This document shows positions 52,918 to 61,617 of a stretch of 64,000 bases of DNA, in pieces (position 1 is the stretch's first letter; every line of letters starts with the position of its first letter). The notes below the pieces were generated by a model, which searched no databases, was not told the origin of the DNA, and was given only the letters and a program-made list of their open reading frames with translations. The translations under genes and the position numbers were made by a program. Source of the stretch: Rubrobacter marinus (GTDB lineage Bacteria > Actinomycetota > Rubrobacteria > Rubrobacterales > Rubrobacteraceae); NCBI RefSeq assembly GCF_011492965.1, contig NZ_CP045121.1, forward strand, positions 62,001-126,000, given 5' to 3'.

Positions 52918-54384
52918 TTGGATTCAGCGGTGAGGAAGGGCGAGGCGTTCGACCCGACGCTGTACAACGAAGATCTCGCGCCCATCCCCAGGGAGAGGCG
53001 CAACTGGAGCTGGGTCAACTACTCGACGGTCTGGATGGGGATGGTTCACAACGTCGTCGCGTACACGACGGCCGCGGGCCTCGTGGCGGCGGGGATGAGC
53101 CCGTGGCAGGCCCTCGGGACGGTCGCGGCGGCGAACGTGATCCTTATCCTCGCGATGTGGGTGAACAGCATCGCGGGGGCCAAGTACGGGCTGCCGTTCC
53201 CGGTGCTGCTGCGCGCGGCGTTCGGGTACCGGGGGGCGCAGGTCCCGGTTATCATCCGGGGGTTCGTCGCGATCTTCTGGTTCGCCGTCCAGACTTACCT
53301 CGGGAGCCTCGCCGTGGGCCTCATCCTCGGGACGTTCATCCCGGGTTGGAGCTCGCTCGACGTCTCCATCCTCGGGATGGGGCTGAACGGCTGGATCTCC
53401 TTCCTCATCTTCTGGGGCTTGCACGCGTACGTGATCTTTCACGGGATGGAGCGCATCAAGTTCTTCGAGCTCTGGGCAGGCCCCCTGGTTATCGTCGCCG
53501 GGCTCGTGCTCGTCGGGTGGGCCGTGAGCGTCGCCGGCGGCGTCGCCCCGCTCTTCGACCAGCCGTCCAGGCTCGCGCCGGGCGAGTTCTGGCCCCTCTT
53601 CGCCCTCTCGGTGACGGCGCTCGTCAGCGTGTGGAGCACGCTCGTCCTGAACATCCCGGACTTCACCCGCTTCTCCCGCTCCCAGGGCGACCAGATGGTC
53701 GGCCAGGCCATAGGGCTCCCGCTCACGACGATCATCTTCTCCTTCATGAGCATCGCCATCACCGCGGGCTCGACGATAGCGTTCGGCAGGCCCATCAGCG
53801 CCCCCGACCAGCTCCTCCTCGCCTTCGACAACCCGGCGATACTCCTGATCGGGGCCGCCACCATCCTGATCGCTACGCTCTCGGTGAACGTCGCCGCGAA
53901 CATCGTCTCCCCGGCCTACGACCTCGTGAACCTGTTCCCGCGCCGGCTCGACTTCGTCCGGGCGGGCCTAATCTCCATCCTCATCGGCTTCCTCTTCGTG
54001 CCGTGGCTCTGGATGGACAACCCCGAGACGATCTTCGCGGTGCTCGGCTACATCGGCGGCGCCCTCGGCCCGGTCGCGGGGATCATGATCGCCGACTTCT
54101 ACCTCGTCCGCCGCCGCAACTACGACCTCGCCAGCTTCTACGACAGGAGCGGCCAGTACGCCTACCGGAGCGGCTGGAACACGAAGGCCCTGATCGCCAC
54201 GGCCCTCGGCCTCGCCGTCGCCTTCGTGGGCCTCGTCGTCCCGCCCCTGAGCGGCCTCCTCGCCTACACGTGGTTTCTCGGCCTCGCCGTCGCCTTCGTC
54301 GCCTACGCCGCCCTGATGCGCTCCGAGAGCCGCCCGGCGGCCGAGGCCGAGCCCGCGATGGAGATCGCCGACGAGCTGGGCTAG
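52918..54384 (+). CDS. NCS1-family nucleobase:cation symporter
   Basis: 488 residues from TTG 52918, preceded by GGAGG. Typical NCS1 features: NEDLAPIPRERRNWSWVNYSTVWMGMVHN, FPVLLRAAFGYRGAQVPVIIRGFVAIFWF, LNIPDFTRFSRSQGDQMVGQAIGLP, and NVAANIVSPAYDLVNLFPRR. This subgroup transports allantoin, uracil, hydantoin or cytosine. It starts after a 205-base gap from the previous permease and ends in a strong hairpin terminator, so it is probably its own transcription unit. The fragment at 48049 is copied from it or from a close relative. Confidence 0.93.
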   Translation: MDSAVRKGEAFDPTLYNEDLAPIPRERRNWSWVNYSTVWMGMVHNVVAYTTAAGLVAAGMSPWQALGTVAAANVILILAMWVNSIAGAKYGLPFPVLLRAAFGYRGAQVPVIIRGFVAIFWFAVQTYLGSLAVGLILGTFIPGWSSLDVSILGMGLNGWISFLIFWGLHAYVIFHGMERIKFFELWAGPLVIVAGLVLVGWAVSVAGGVAPLFDQPSRLAPGEFWPLFALSVTALVSVWSTLVLNIPDFTRFSRSQGDQMVGQAIGLPLTTIIFSFMSIAITAGSTIAFGRPISAPDQLLLAFDNPAILLIGAATILIATLSVNVAANIVSPAYDLVNLFPRRLDFVRAGLISILIGFLFVPWLWMDNPETIFAVLGYIGGALGPVAGIMIADFYLVRRRNYDLASFYDRSGQYAYRSGWNTKALIATALGLAVAFVGLVVPPLSGLLAYTWFLGLAVAFVAYAALMRSESRPAAEAEPAMEIADELG

Positions 54385-54400
54385 ACGCCGCCTCGCGGGC

Positions 54401-54438
54401 AGGGAGGGCCGCTCCGTTTATTCGGGGCGGCCCTCCCT
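54401..54438 (+). terminator. 16-bp hairpin terminator after the NCS1 permease
   Basis: Arms 54401-54416 and 54423-54438 pair with one G-T wobble around TTTATT, 17 bases after the permease stop. Weak T tail (GTTCG). Confidence 0.75.
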
Positions 54439-54545
54439 GTTCGTGGCCCGAGGCGAGGCTTGACGCGAGGATACGCGCCACCCACACTAGAACCATTACG
54501 CCGGGGGACCCCGGCGCCGGGGACAGGGAGCAAGAGAGGAGTCGG

Positions 54546-54608
54546 ATGAGCGAGTTACTCTTCACCGACGGGAGGGCCGTCACCGCCGCCGGCGCGGTGC
54601 GCGCGTGA
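54546..54608 (+). CDS. 20-codon ORF resembling a dihydropyrimidinase N-terminus, coupled to the aminotransferase
   Basis: ATG 54546 has GAGAGGAG upstream. The 20 codons encode MSELLFTDGRAVTAAGAVRA and stop at TGA 54606-54608. The pattern (short hydrophobic strand, D/G-G-R-x-V-T-A) is the usual first beta-hairpin of hydantoinase/dihydropyrimidinase proteins. The next gene's GTG overlaps the stop. It may be a leader peptide for coupling, or the remains of a deleted dihydropyrimidinase gene, which normally precedes the aminotransferase in such clusters. Confidence 0.5.
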   Translation: MSELLFTDGRAVTAAGAVRA

Positions 54609-55909
54609 AGCACGAAGACTTGAGGGCGCGCCACGGCGCCGTGATGCCCGGCTGGATGCCGCTCTACTACGAGAAGCCCATCGGGATCGAGCGCGGCGAG
54701 GGGTTCCGGGTCTGGGACTACGAGGGGAACGAGTACCTCGACTTCTTCGGCGGCATCGTCACCGCCATAAGCGGCCACGCCGTACCCGAGATCACCGAGG
54801 CCGTAAAGGGTCAGGTCGACAAGGTCTTGCACACCTCGACGCTGTACCTCATAGAGAACCAGATCAAGCTCGCCGAGAAGCTCATCGAACGCGCCCCGAT
54901 CTCCGGCGACAAGAAGATCTTCTTTGTCGGCAGCGGCACCGAAGCTAACGAGGCGGCGCTCCTCTTCGCCACCCGCTACCGCAACTCCAGCGAGGTCATA
55001 GCGCTGCGCTCCTCCTACCACGGCCGCTCCTTCGCGACGATGGGGATCACCGGCCAGAGCCAGTGGAGCCCGACGAGCCGCTCCGGCCTCGACGTCTCCT
55101 ACGCCCCGAACCCGTACCGCCTCCGCTGCCCGTTCTGTAAGGACGAACCAAGGTGCAACCTCCAGTGCGCCGACGACCTCCGCGCGATCGTCGGTGAGGA
55201 GACGACCGGGCACGTAGCGGCGTACATCGCCGAGCCGATACAGGGGGTCGGCGGCTTCATCGAGGCGCCGCCCGGTTACTTCGAGAGGGTCAAGGAGATC
55301 CTGGACGAGACCGGCATCCTGTTTATATGCGACGAGGTGCAGACCGGCTTCGGACGCACGGGGAGCCACTTCTGGGGCATAGAGGCCTTCGACGTCGAGC
55401 CGGACCTCGTCGTGATGGCCAAGGGCCTCGGCAACGGCCTGGCCATCGGCGCCGTGATGGGCCGGGCCGAGGTCGTGGAGTCCGTCTCTCCGAACCTCCA
55501 CCTCTCGACCTTCGGGGGCAACCCGATCTCCTCCACCGGGGCCCTGGCGAACCTGAACTACATCCTCGACAACGACCTCCAGGGCAACGCCTATACGGTC
55601 GGTACGTACCTCAAGGACCGCCTCCTGAAGATGGCCGAGGGACACCCGGTGATCGGGGACGTCCGGGGCAAGGGGCTAATGCTCGCGCTGGAGCTCGTCG
55701 GTCCGGGGAGGGAGCCCGACCCGGCGGCGGCGAACCGTTTCCTGGAGGCGTGCCGCAGGCGTGGCCTGCTCGTCGGCAAGGGCGGCCTGAAGGCGAACAC
55801 GATCCGCATCTCGCCGCCCCTCACGATCACGCGGGAGGCCGCGGAGGAAGCGGCCGGGATCATGGACGAGGCGCTCGCCGAGATCGGGGCGAGGGAAGGG
55901 GTGCGCTGA
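54605..55909 (+). CDS. class III aminotransferase (AGXT2 / beta-alanine:pyruvate type)
   Basis: 434 residues, PLP-dependent. VGSGTEANEAAL binds the cofactor phosphate region, SSYHGRSFATMG, FICDEVQTGFGRTG (Asp), and the Schiff-base Lys in VMAKGLGNGLAIGAV are all present. An insertion with four cysteines (LRCPFCKDEPRCNLQCADDL) is typical of the AGXT2-like subgroup. It probably transaminates beta-alanine (or another omega-amino acid) to malonate semialdehyde. GTG 54605 overlaps the small upstream ORF, and the M20 hydrolase ATG overlaps its stop. Confidence 0.9.
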   Translation: MKHEDLRARHGAVMPGWMPLYYEKPIGIERGEGFRVWDYEGNEYLDFFGGIVTAISGHAVPEITEAVKGQVDKVLHTSTLYLIENQIKLAEKLIERAPISGDKKIFFVGSGTEANEAALLFATRYRNSSEVIALRSSYHGRSFATMGITGQSQWSPTSRSGLDVSYAPNPYRLRCPFCKDEPRCNLQCADDLRAIVGEETTGHVAAYIAEPIQGVGGFIEAPPGYFERVKEILDETGILFICDEVQTGFGRTGSHFWGIEAFDVEPDLVVMAKGLGNGLAIGAVMGRAEVVESVSPNLHLSTFGGNPISSTGALANLNYILDNDLQGNAYTVGTYLKDRLLKMAEGHPVIGDVRGKGLMLALELVGPGREPDPAAANRFLEACRRRGLLVGKGGLKANTIRISPPLTITREAAEEAAGIMDEALAEIGAREGVR

Positions 55910-57156
55910 TGGAGGCGATGGAGAGCGTCGACGCCCGCCGCGCCGTCGAGGAGCTGAAGGAGCTTGCGGCCCTCACCGGTGGCCCCGATGGGGCCCGCCG
56001 CGTCTGCTGGACGGACGAGTGGGCGAAGGCGCGCGCGTGGCTGCGGGAGAAGCTCTCGGAGATCGACGGCGTCGAGGTCGAGACGGACGAGGCCGGCAAC
56101 CTCTGGGCCACCGCCCCCGGCGAAGGGGAGGCGGCGGTCCTCCTCGGCGGCCACCTCGACTCCGTCCCGAACGGCGGCTGGCTCGACGGGGCGCTCAACA
56201 CGGTCGCGGCCCTCGAAGTCCTGCGCGTCCTCGCCCCCCAGAGGCGGCCCGTCACCCTGCGGCTCGTGGACTGGGCCGACGAGGAGGGCGCCCGCTTCGG
56301 CCGGAGCCTCTTCGGCTCGGGCGCCGCCGCCGGCGCCTTGAAGCCCGACGACGTGCGGAACCTCAAGGACGCGCAGGGCGTCGCCCTCCCCGACGCCCTG
56401 CGCGAGCACGGCGTCGAGCTGGATCGGGTAAACGAGGCCGGCCGGCAGCTAGAAAATGCCGTCGCTTACCTGGAGCTCCACATCGAGCAGGGCCCCGTGC
56501 TCGAACGGATGGACCTGCCGCTCGGCGCCGTGCTCGGCACCTTCGGGGTGGAGCGCCACGCCGTCCGCTTCACCGGCCAGCAGGCCCACTCCGGCTCGAC
56601 GCCGATGGACGTCCGGCGCGACGCGTTTATAGCGGCGGCGAGGTCCGCGGTCGCGTTCCGCGACGACGCCGCGCGGCGCGACGACGTGCGGGGGACGACC
56701 GGCTTCGTGAACGTCAGCCCCGGCATCGTCACGGCCTTCAACGGATGGTGCGAGATGTCGCTGGACCAGCGCGCCCTCGACGCCGGCGTGCTCGCCGACA
56801 TGCTGAGGACGGCCAGGGAGACCAGCGAGGGGATCGCCGGGGAGGAGGGCGTCTCGGTCGAGTGGGCGAAGCTCTGGGAGATAGAGCCGATACCCTTCGA
56901 CGAGGAGCTTATAGGGCTCGCCGAGGAGGCGATAGCCGAGGTCGCCGGCCGGTCGCACCGGCTGCCGAGCGGCCCGCTGCACGACGCGGCGGAGATGGCG
57001 CGGCTGATGCCGACGGTGATGGTCTTCGTGAAGTCCTTGCGCGGCCTGAGCCACAACAAAGAGGAGGATACGCCGGAGGAGGATCTGGAGCTCTCCGTGC
57101 GGGCGCTGCACGGGCTCGCGCTCCGCACGATCGACTGGGCCGCGCGGCGCGGGTAG
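55909..57156 (+). CDS. M20-family N-carbamoyl amino acid hydrolase (beta-ureidopropionase/allantoate amidohydrolase-like)
   Basis: 415 residues. Motifs are GGHLDSVPNGGWLDG, DWADEEGARFGRSLFGS, LELHIEQGPVLE, QQAHSGSTPMDVRRDAF, and the C-terminal GPLHDAAEMARLMPTVMVF. These belong to the hydantoinase/carbamoylase family with two metals. In this context it most likely converts N-carbamoyl-beta-alanine to beta-alanine, CO2 and ammonia. The alternative is allantoate amidohydrolase. ATG 55909 overlaps the previous stop by one base. A permease gene follows after 29 bases. Confidence 0.9.
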   Translation: MEAMESVDARRAVEELKELAALTGGPDGARRVCWTDEWAKARAWLREKLSEIDGVEVETDEAGNLWATAPGEGEAAVLLGGHLDSVPNGGWLDGALNTVAALEVLRVLAPQRRPVTLRLVDWADEEGARFGRSLFGSGAAAGALKPDDVRNLKDAQGVALPDALREHGVELDRVNEAGRQLENAVAYLELHIEQGPVLERMDLPLGAVLGTFGVERHAVRFTGQQAHSGSTPMDVRRDAFIAAARSAVAFRDDAARRDDVRGTTGFVNVSPGIVTAFNGWCEMSLDQRALDAGVLADMLRTARETSEGIAGEEGVSVEWAKLWEIEPIPFDEELIGLAEEAIAEVAGRSHRLPSGPLHDAAEMARLMPTVMVFVKSLRGLSHNKEEDTPEEDLELSVRALHGLALRTIDWAARRG

Positions 57157-57185
57157 GGGACACGGGAACAGAGGAAAGGGGAGCC

Positions 57186-58706
57186 GTGGAGAGGCAAGAG
57201 TACAGGGAGTTCGCGGCCGATCCGGCGGAGCTCGCGCGCATAAAGACCGAGGTCATGTCGAGCAGCCTCTACAACGAGGACCTCGCGCCGACCGGCCCCG
57301 AGGAGCGGACGTGGACGACGTACAACATCGCGGCGCTCTGGATCGGGATGGCGATCGTCATCACCACCTACACCATCGCCTCGGGGCTGATGGCAGCGGG
57401 GATGAACTGGTGGCAGGCGCTGCTGACGATCTCCCTCGGCAACGTCATCGTCCTCATCCCCATGCTCCTCAACGCGCACGCGGGGACGAGGTACGGGGTG
57501 CCTTTTCCGGTCTTCGTCCGGGCCTCGTTCGGGGTGAGGGGGGCGAACTTCGCGGCGATCGCCAGGGCGCTCGTCGCGTGCGGCTGGTTCGGCATACAAA
57601 CCTGGATCGGGGGCCTCGCCCTCGACGCGCTCCTCGGCGCGGTTTGGGGCGGGTGGGCCGCGGTCCCGGGGCACACGGCCATAACGTTTATCGCGTTCTG
57701 GGCGATACAGCTCGCGATCATCCTAACCGGGGTCGAGGGGGTCAAGTGGTTCGAGTCGTACACGGCGCCGCTCCTGATCGCCGGTAGCGTCGCCCTCCTG
57801 GTCTGGGGCTTCTACGCCGGCGGCGGCGTTGGCAGCGTCTTCTCCAACTCGGCCCAGCTCCAGCAGGGGAACACCCCGTTCTGGTCGCTGTTCTGGCCGA
57901 GCCTCGCTGCGAACGTGGGGTACTGGATCACGCTCTCCCTCAACATCCCGGACTTCACCCGCTACGCGAAGAGCCAGCGCTCGCAGGTGGTCGGCCAGTC
58001 CCTCGGGCTCCCGCTGACGATGACGGCGTTCAGCTTCGTCGGCATCGCCGTCACGGCGGCGACGGTGGTCGTCTTCGGCGAGGCGATCTGGGACCCGGTC
58101 ACGCTCATCACGCGCCTCACCGCCGGCCTGCCCGTGGTGCTCATCATCGCCATGATCATCATCGTGCTCGCCCAGATCTCGACGAACATGGCGGCGAACG
58201 TCGTCTCGCCGTCGTTCGACTTCTCCAACCTCGCGCCGAAGCGCATCTCGTTCAGGACCGGCGGGATCATCACCGCCGTCATCGGAATTGTCTCGTTCCC
58301 CTGGTACCTCTACAACAGCGTCGGGGCGTACATCTTCACCTGGCTCGTCGGCTACGGGAGCCTGCTCGGGGCGATCGGCGCCGTCATGATCGCGGACTAC
58401 TGGATCGTGCGCCGCCGCCAGCTCGACCTCGCCGACCTCTACAAGCACGACGGCCGCTACGCCTACTCGAACGGCTGGAACTGGCGGGCCATCATCGCGG
58501 TCTTCGTCGGCGTGGTCCCCGTCGTCCCCGGCTTCCTGAACGCCGCCACGACCCCCGGCTTCACCGGCGTCTTCGAGAACCCGAGCTTCTTCGACACCCT
58601 CTACACCTACGGCCTCTTCTTCACGTTCTTCGTGGCGGGCCTTGCGTACCTGATCCTGAACCTCATCCCCGGCCGCGCCCCCGCCCGCGAGCCCGAGGCC
58701 ACGTAG
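57186..58706 (+). CDS. NCS1-family pyrimidine/hydantoin permease
   Basis: 506 residues from GTG 57186, after GAGGAAAGGGGAG. Twelve hydrophobic segments with NCS1 signatures: SLYNEDLAPTGPEERTWTTYNIAALWIGM, PFPVFVRASFGVRGANFAAIARALVACGW, SLNIPDFTRYAKSQRSQVVGQ and NMAANVVSPSFDFSNLAPKR. The N-terminal tail is longer than in the permease at 52918. It lies in the same operon as the aminotransferase and hydrolase, suggesting uracil, dihydrouracil or hydantoin as substrate. Confidence 0.93.
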   Translation: MERQEYREFAADPAELARIKTEVMSSSLYNEDLAPTGPEERTWTTYNIAALWIGMAIVITTYTIASGLMAAGMNWWQALLTISLGNVIVLIPMLLNAHAGTRYGVPFPVFVRASFGVRGANFAAIARALVACGWFGIQTWIGGLALDALLGAVWGGWAAVPGHTAITFIAFWAIQLAIILTGVEGVKWFESYTAPLLIAGSVALLVWGFYAGGGVGSVFSNSAQLQQGNTPFWSLFWPSLAANVGYWITLSLNIPDFTRYAKSQRSQVVGQSLGLPLTMTAFSFVGIAVTAATVVVFGEAIWDPVTLITRLTAGLPVVLIIAMIIIVLAQISTNMAANVVSPSFDFSNLAPKRISFRTGGIITAVIGIVSFPWYLYNSVGAYIFTWLVGYGSLLGAIGAVMIADYWIVRRRQLDLADLYKHDGRYAYSNGWNWRAIIAVFVGVVPVVPGFLNAATTPGFTGVFENPSFFDTLYTYGLFFTFFVAGLAYLILNLIPGRAPAREPEAT

Positions 58707-58714
58707 GGGCCTCG

Positions 58715-59353
58715 ATGCCGGACGCTTCCACATACGGCGTCTTCGTCGCGGCCTCGCTGGCGCTCACGCTGGTGCCCGGACCGGCGGTCCTGTACATCGT
58801 GGCCCGCAGCGTGGAGGGCGGACGTCCGGCGGGGCTGGTCTCCGTCCTCGGCATCGGCGTGGGCGGTCTCGTCCACGCCCTCTTCGCCGCCGCCGGTCTC
58901 TCGGCCATCCTGGCCTCTTCGGCGACTGCCTTCTCGGTCGTCAAGTGGCTCGGCGCGGCGTACCTCGTCTACCTCGGGTTGCAGCGCGTGCTCGCCGGCG
59001 ACGAGGGGACCGCCGCGGTGACCGTTGGGAGGGAGCCGCTCTCGCGCGTGTTCTCCCAGGGCGTGGTCGTCAACGTCCTCAACCCGAAGACGGCGCTCTT
59101 CTTTCTGGCCTTCCTGCCCCAGTTCGTGGACCCGTCGCGCGGCGCGGTCTCGGCTCAGACCATGCTGCTCGGAGTAACCTTCGTTGCCCTCGCCCTCTTC
59201 ACCGACGGGCTCTACGCTCTGCTCACCGGCTCCGCCGCGGGCTGGATCCGGCGCCGCAACGAGAGCGCGCGGTTCAGGCGTGGGCAGCGTTACGTTTCGG
59301 GCGGGGTGTACATAACCCTGGGCGCGGTCGCGGCGGCCTCGGGCAAGGATTGA
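58715..59353 (+). CDS. LysE/RhtB-family amino acid exporter
   Basis: 212 residues with six hydrophobic segments. VPGPAVLYIVARSVEGGRPAGLVSVLGIGVGG at the first two helices and FSQGVVVNVLNPKTALFFLAFLPQF in the middle are LysE-family hallmarks. It may export an amino acid such as beta-alanine or an excess product of the pathway. ATG 58715 lies 8 bases after the permease stop, so it is in the same operon. The next LLM gene begins 13 bases later. Confidence 0.9.
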   Translation: MPDASTYGVFVAASLALTLVPGPAVLYIVARSVEGGRPAGLVSVLGIGVGGLVHALFAAAGLSAILASSATAFSVVKWLGAAYLVYLGLQRVLAGDEGTAAVTVGREPLSRVFSQGVVVNVLNPKTALFFLAFLPQFVDPSRGAVSAQTMLLGVTFVALALFTDGLYALLTGSAAGWIRRRNESARFRRGQRYVSGGVYITLGAVAAASGKD

Positions 59354-59366
59354 TGGAGGAGGACGC

Positions 59367-60382
59367 ATGGACTTCGGGGTAACCTTCCAGACCGACCCGC
59401 CGGCCTGGCGCGTCGTGGAGCTGACGAAGAAGGCGGAGTCTCTGGGCTTCACCCACGCCTGGACCTTCGACTCCCACATCCTGTGGCAGGAGCCGTACGT
59501 CATCTACTCCCAAATGCTCTCCGCGACGGAGAAGATAATCGTAGGACCCTTCGTCACCAACCCCGCGAGCCGCGACCCGTCCGTGACCGCCTCCCTCTTC
59601 GCCACCCTCAACGACATGTTCGGGAACCGCACGATCTGCGGCATCGGCCGCGGCGACTCCGCCCAGCGCGTCCTCGGCAAGAAGCCGACGACGCTCGCCG
59701 AGGTCGAGGCCGCGATGAGCGTCATAAAGGAGCTCGCCGAGGGCCGCGAGATCGACGTCTTGGGCAGGAAGGTCCGCATCCCTTGGGTAAGGGACGGCAA
59801 GCTCGACGTGTGGATGGCCGGCTACGGCCCGAAGGCGCTCGCCCTCACCGGGCGCAAGGCCGACGGCTTCATCCTCCAGCTCGCCGACCCCGTGATCCTG
59901 GAGTGGACGATGCGCCACGTCCACGACGCCGCCGTTCAAGCGGGCCGCGACCCCGGGGACGTCAAGATCTGCGTCGCGGCCCCGGCCTACGTCGGCGACG
60001 ACCTCGCCCACGCGCGCGACCAGTGCCGCTGGTTCGGCGGCATGGTCGGCAACCACGTCGCCGACCTCGTCGGGCGCTACGGCGAGGGGGAGAGGTCCCC
60101 GTCGCGCTCACGGACTACATAAAGGCCCGCCAGTCCTACGACTACTCCCACCACGGCAAGGCCGGCAACCCCACCACGGACTTCGTCCCCGACGGGATTG
60201 TGGACCGTTTCTGCGTCCTCGGCACCGCCGAGGATCACGCAAAGAAGCTGACCGAGCTGAAGGAGCTGGGCGTAGATCAGTTCAACGTCTACCTCATGCA
60301 CGACGCGATGGAGGAGACGCTGGAGGCCTACGGGCGGGAGATCATGCCGGCGCTCGGCGCGAGGGTCGACGCCGCGCTGTAG
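59367..60382 (+). CDS. LLM oxidoreductase linked to pyrimidine genes, one frameshift
   Basis: About 338 residues, luciferase-like TIM barrel of the F420-dependent type. It begins MDFGVTFQTDPPAWRVVELTKKAESLGFTHAWTFDSHILWQEPY, with NRTICGIGRGDSAQRVLGKKPTT and VWMAGYGPKALALTGRKADGFILQ. Near 60092 the frame slips (a G missing from the GGGG run); the rest (VPVALTDYIKARQSYDYSHHG to GARVDAAL) is in another frame. Proteins of this subgroup are repeatedly found next to hydantoinase/pyrimidine genes. It could act on the uracil ring, like the luciferase-like RutA, but that is a guess. Confidence 0.82.
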
Positions 60383-60464
60383 GAGGAGACTTCTATCGCG
60401 CTACCGAAGTCATCCTTGGAAGGGAGGAGCATAGCGCCGCTTCGCCTACGATAAGCGCAGGCGC

Positions 60465-60662
60465 TCACCCGTAGGCCCGTATGTCGGCAAAGCCCAGGTC
60501 GAGTGTTACGAGGGCCGGTTGCTCGCGCTGGCATACCAGCCCGACGTTCGGATCGGGCTCACCGCTCATGCTCTGCTGGCGAATGGTCGAGGCGTTGTGA
60601 CCTTCTCTTCTCAACGATTCGGCCACTTCGTCCGGCAGGTTCTCGTCGATCTTGAACCTCAT
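60465..60662 (-). CDS. DUF5615 PIN-like toxin, C-terminally truncated
   Basis: 65 residues: MRFKIDENLPDEVAESLRREGHNAST, then VTLDLGFADIRAYG and stop. The family is a PIN-fold RNase toxin usually of about 110-120 residues; the first acidic residues (D6, E7) and the LDLGFAD motif are present but the last third is missing. The stop follows directly after the conserved ADIRAY, where relatives continue with a Pro-rich turn. So the toxin is probably inactive, or has been shortened by a mutation or lost base. The gene follows the DUF433 antitoxin by 9 bases. Confidence 0.72.
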   Translation of the reverse strand: MRFKIDENLPDEVAESLRREGHNASTIRQQSMSGEPDPNVGLVCQREQPALVTLDLGFADIRAYG

Positions 60663-60671
60663 GTGCCGGCT

Positions 60672-60932
<261 letters not shown>

Positions 60933-61490
60933 CTACTCGTCGGCGACGGAGACGTAGTAGCCCTCGTCGTTCGGGGCCCCGTAGGTGTAGCCGATGAATT
61001 CGGCGCCGGCCGAGGTGTTGAAGATGAGGGCGGCGCCCGAGTACGAGAACGTCCCCTCCGTGTCCGTAAACTCGACGGAGACGGCGTCGAGGTCCCTGTG
61101 CAGGGCCTTGAGGTCGCGCGCGATGAGGGCGTAGCCGGCCTCGTCCGAGGCCCGGGTGTCGACGAGGAGCCTGATGGCCTCGGCGCAATCCTGCCTGACG
61201 TTCTCCTCCTCGAGCACCTCGTAGGGCGGCACCGGCTCCTCCGGCGGCGCGAAGTCGCCTATGCGCCACTCCTCCCTCTCCGGGGGACACGACCGCTCCT
61301 CCGTGGTGGGCGGCATGGGCACCGTCTCGCCCGTGGACGCCGACGCTCCGTCCGTGGAACCGGCGGGGCTCGCGGCGGAGGCTTCGGCCGGGGCTTCGGG
61401 GGCGCGCTGCGCCTCCTCGCCAGAGCACCCCGCCAGGAGGGCGACGGCCAGGAGCACGGATGCTATGGGGGTTGCCCTGGTTGCGAGCAT
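60933..61490 (-). CDS. secreted lipoprotein of unknown function
   Basis: 185 residues from ATG 61490, behind AAGGAGGAG (the frame is open to 61604). A signal peptide ATPIASVLLAVALLAGC ends in the lipobox LAGC. An Ala/Ser/Thr-rich linker follows, then a globular part with a Cys pair (RSCPPERE, RQDCAEAIR) and an aromatic end (EFIGYTYGAPNDEGYYVSVADE). No family recognised. Anchored to the outer face of the membrane. It is divergent from trxB. Confidence 0.7.
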   Translation of the reverse strand: MLATRATPIASVLLAVALLAGCSGEEAQRAPEAPAEASAASPAGSTDGASASTGETVPMPPTTEERSCPPEREEWRIGDFAPPEEPVPPYEVLEEENVRQDCAEAIRLLVDTRASDEAGYALIARDLKALHRDLDAVSVEFTDTEGTFSYSGAALIFNTSAGAEFIGYTYGAPNDEGYYVSVADE

Positions 61491-61617
61491 GGTCTCCTCC
61501 TTCCGGGGAAGACTAGCACGGGGCCCGGCGGGCCGTGTGAACCGTCCGTCTACCCGGAGAACCGAATGTAATAAAATAAGGGGGTAGCAAATTTCATACT
61601 CCAAGGAGGGTCGCGCT

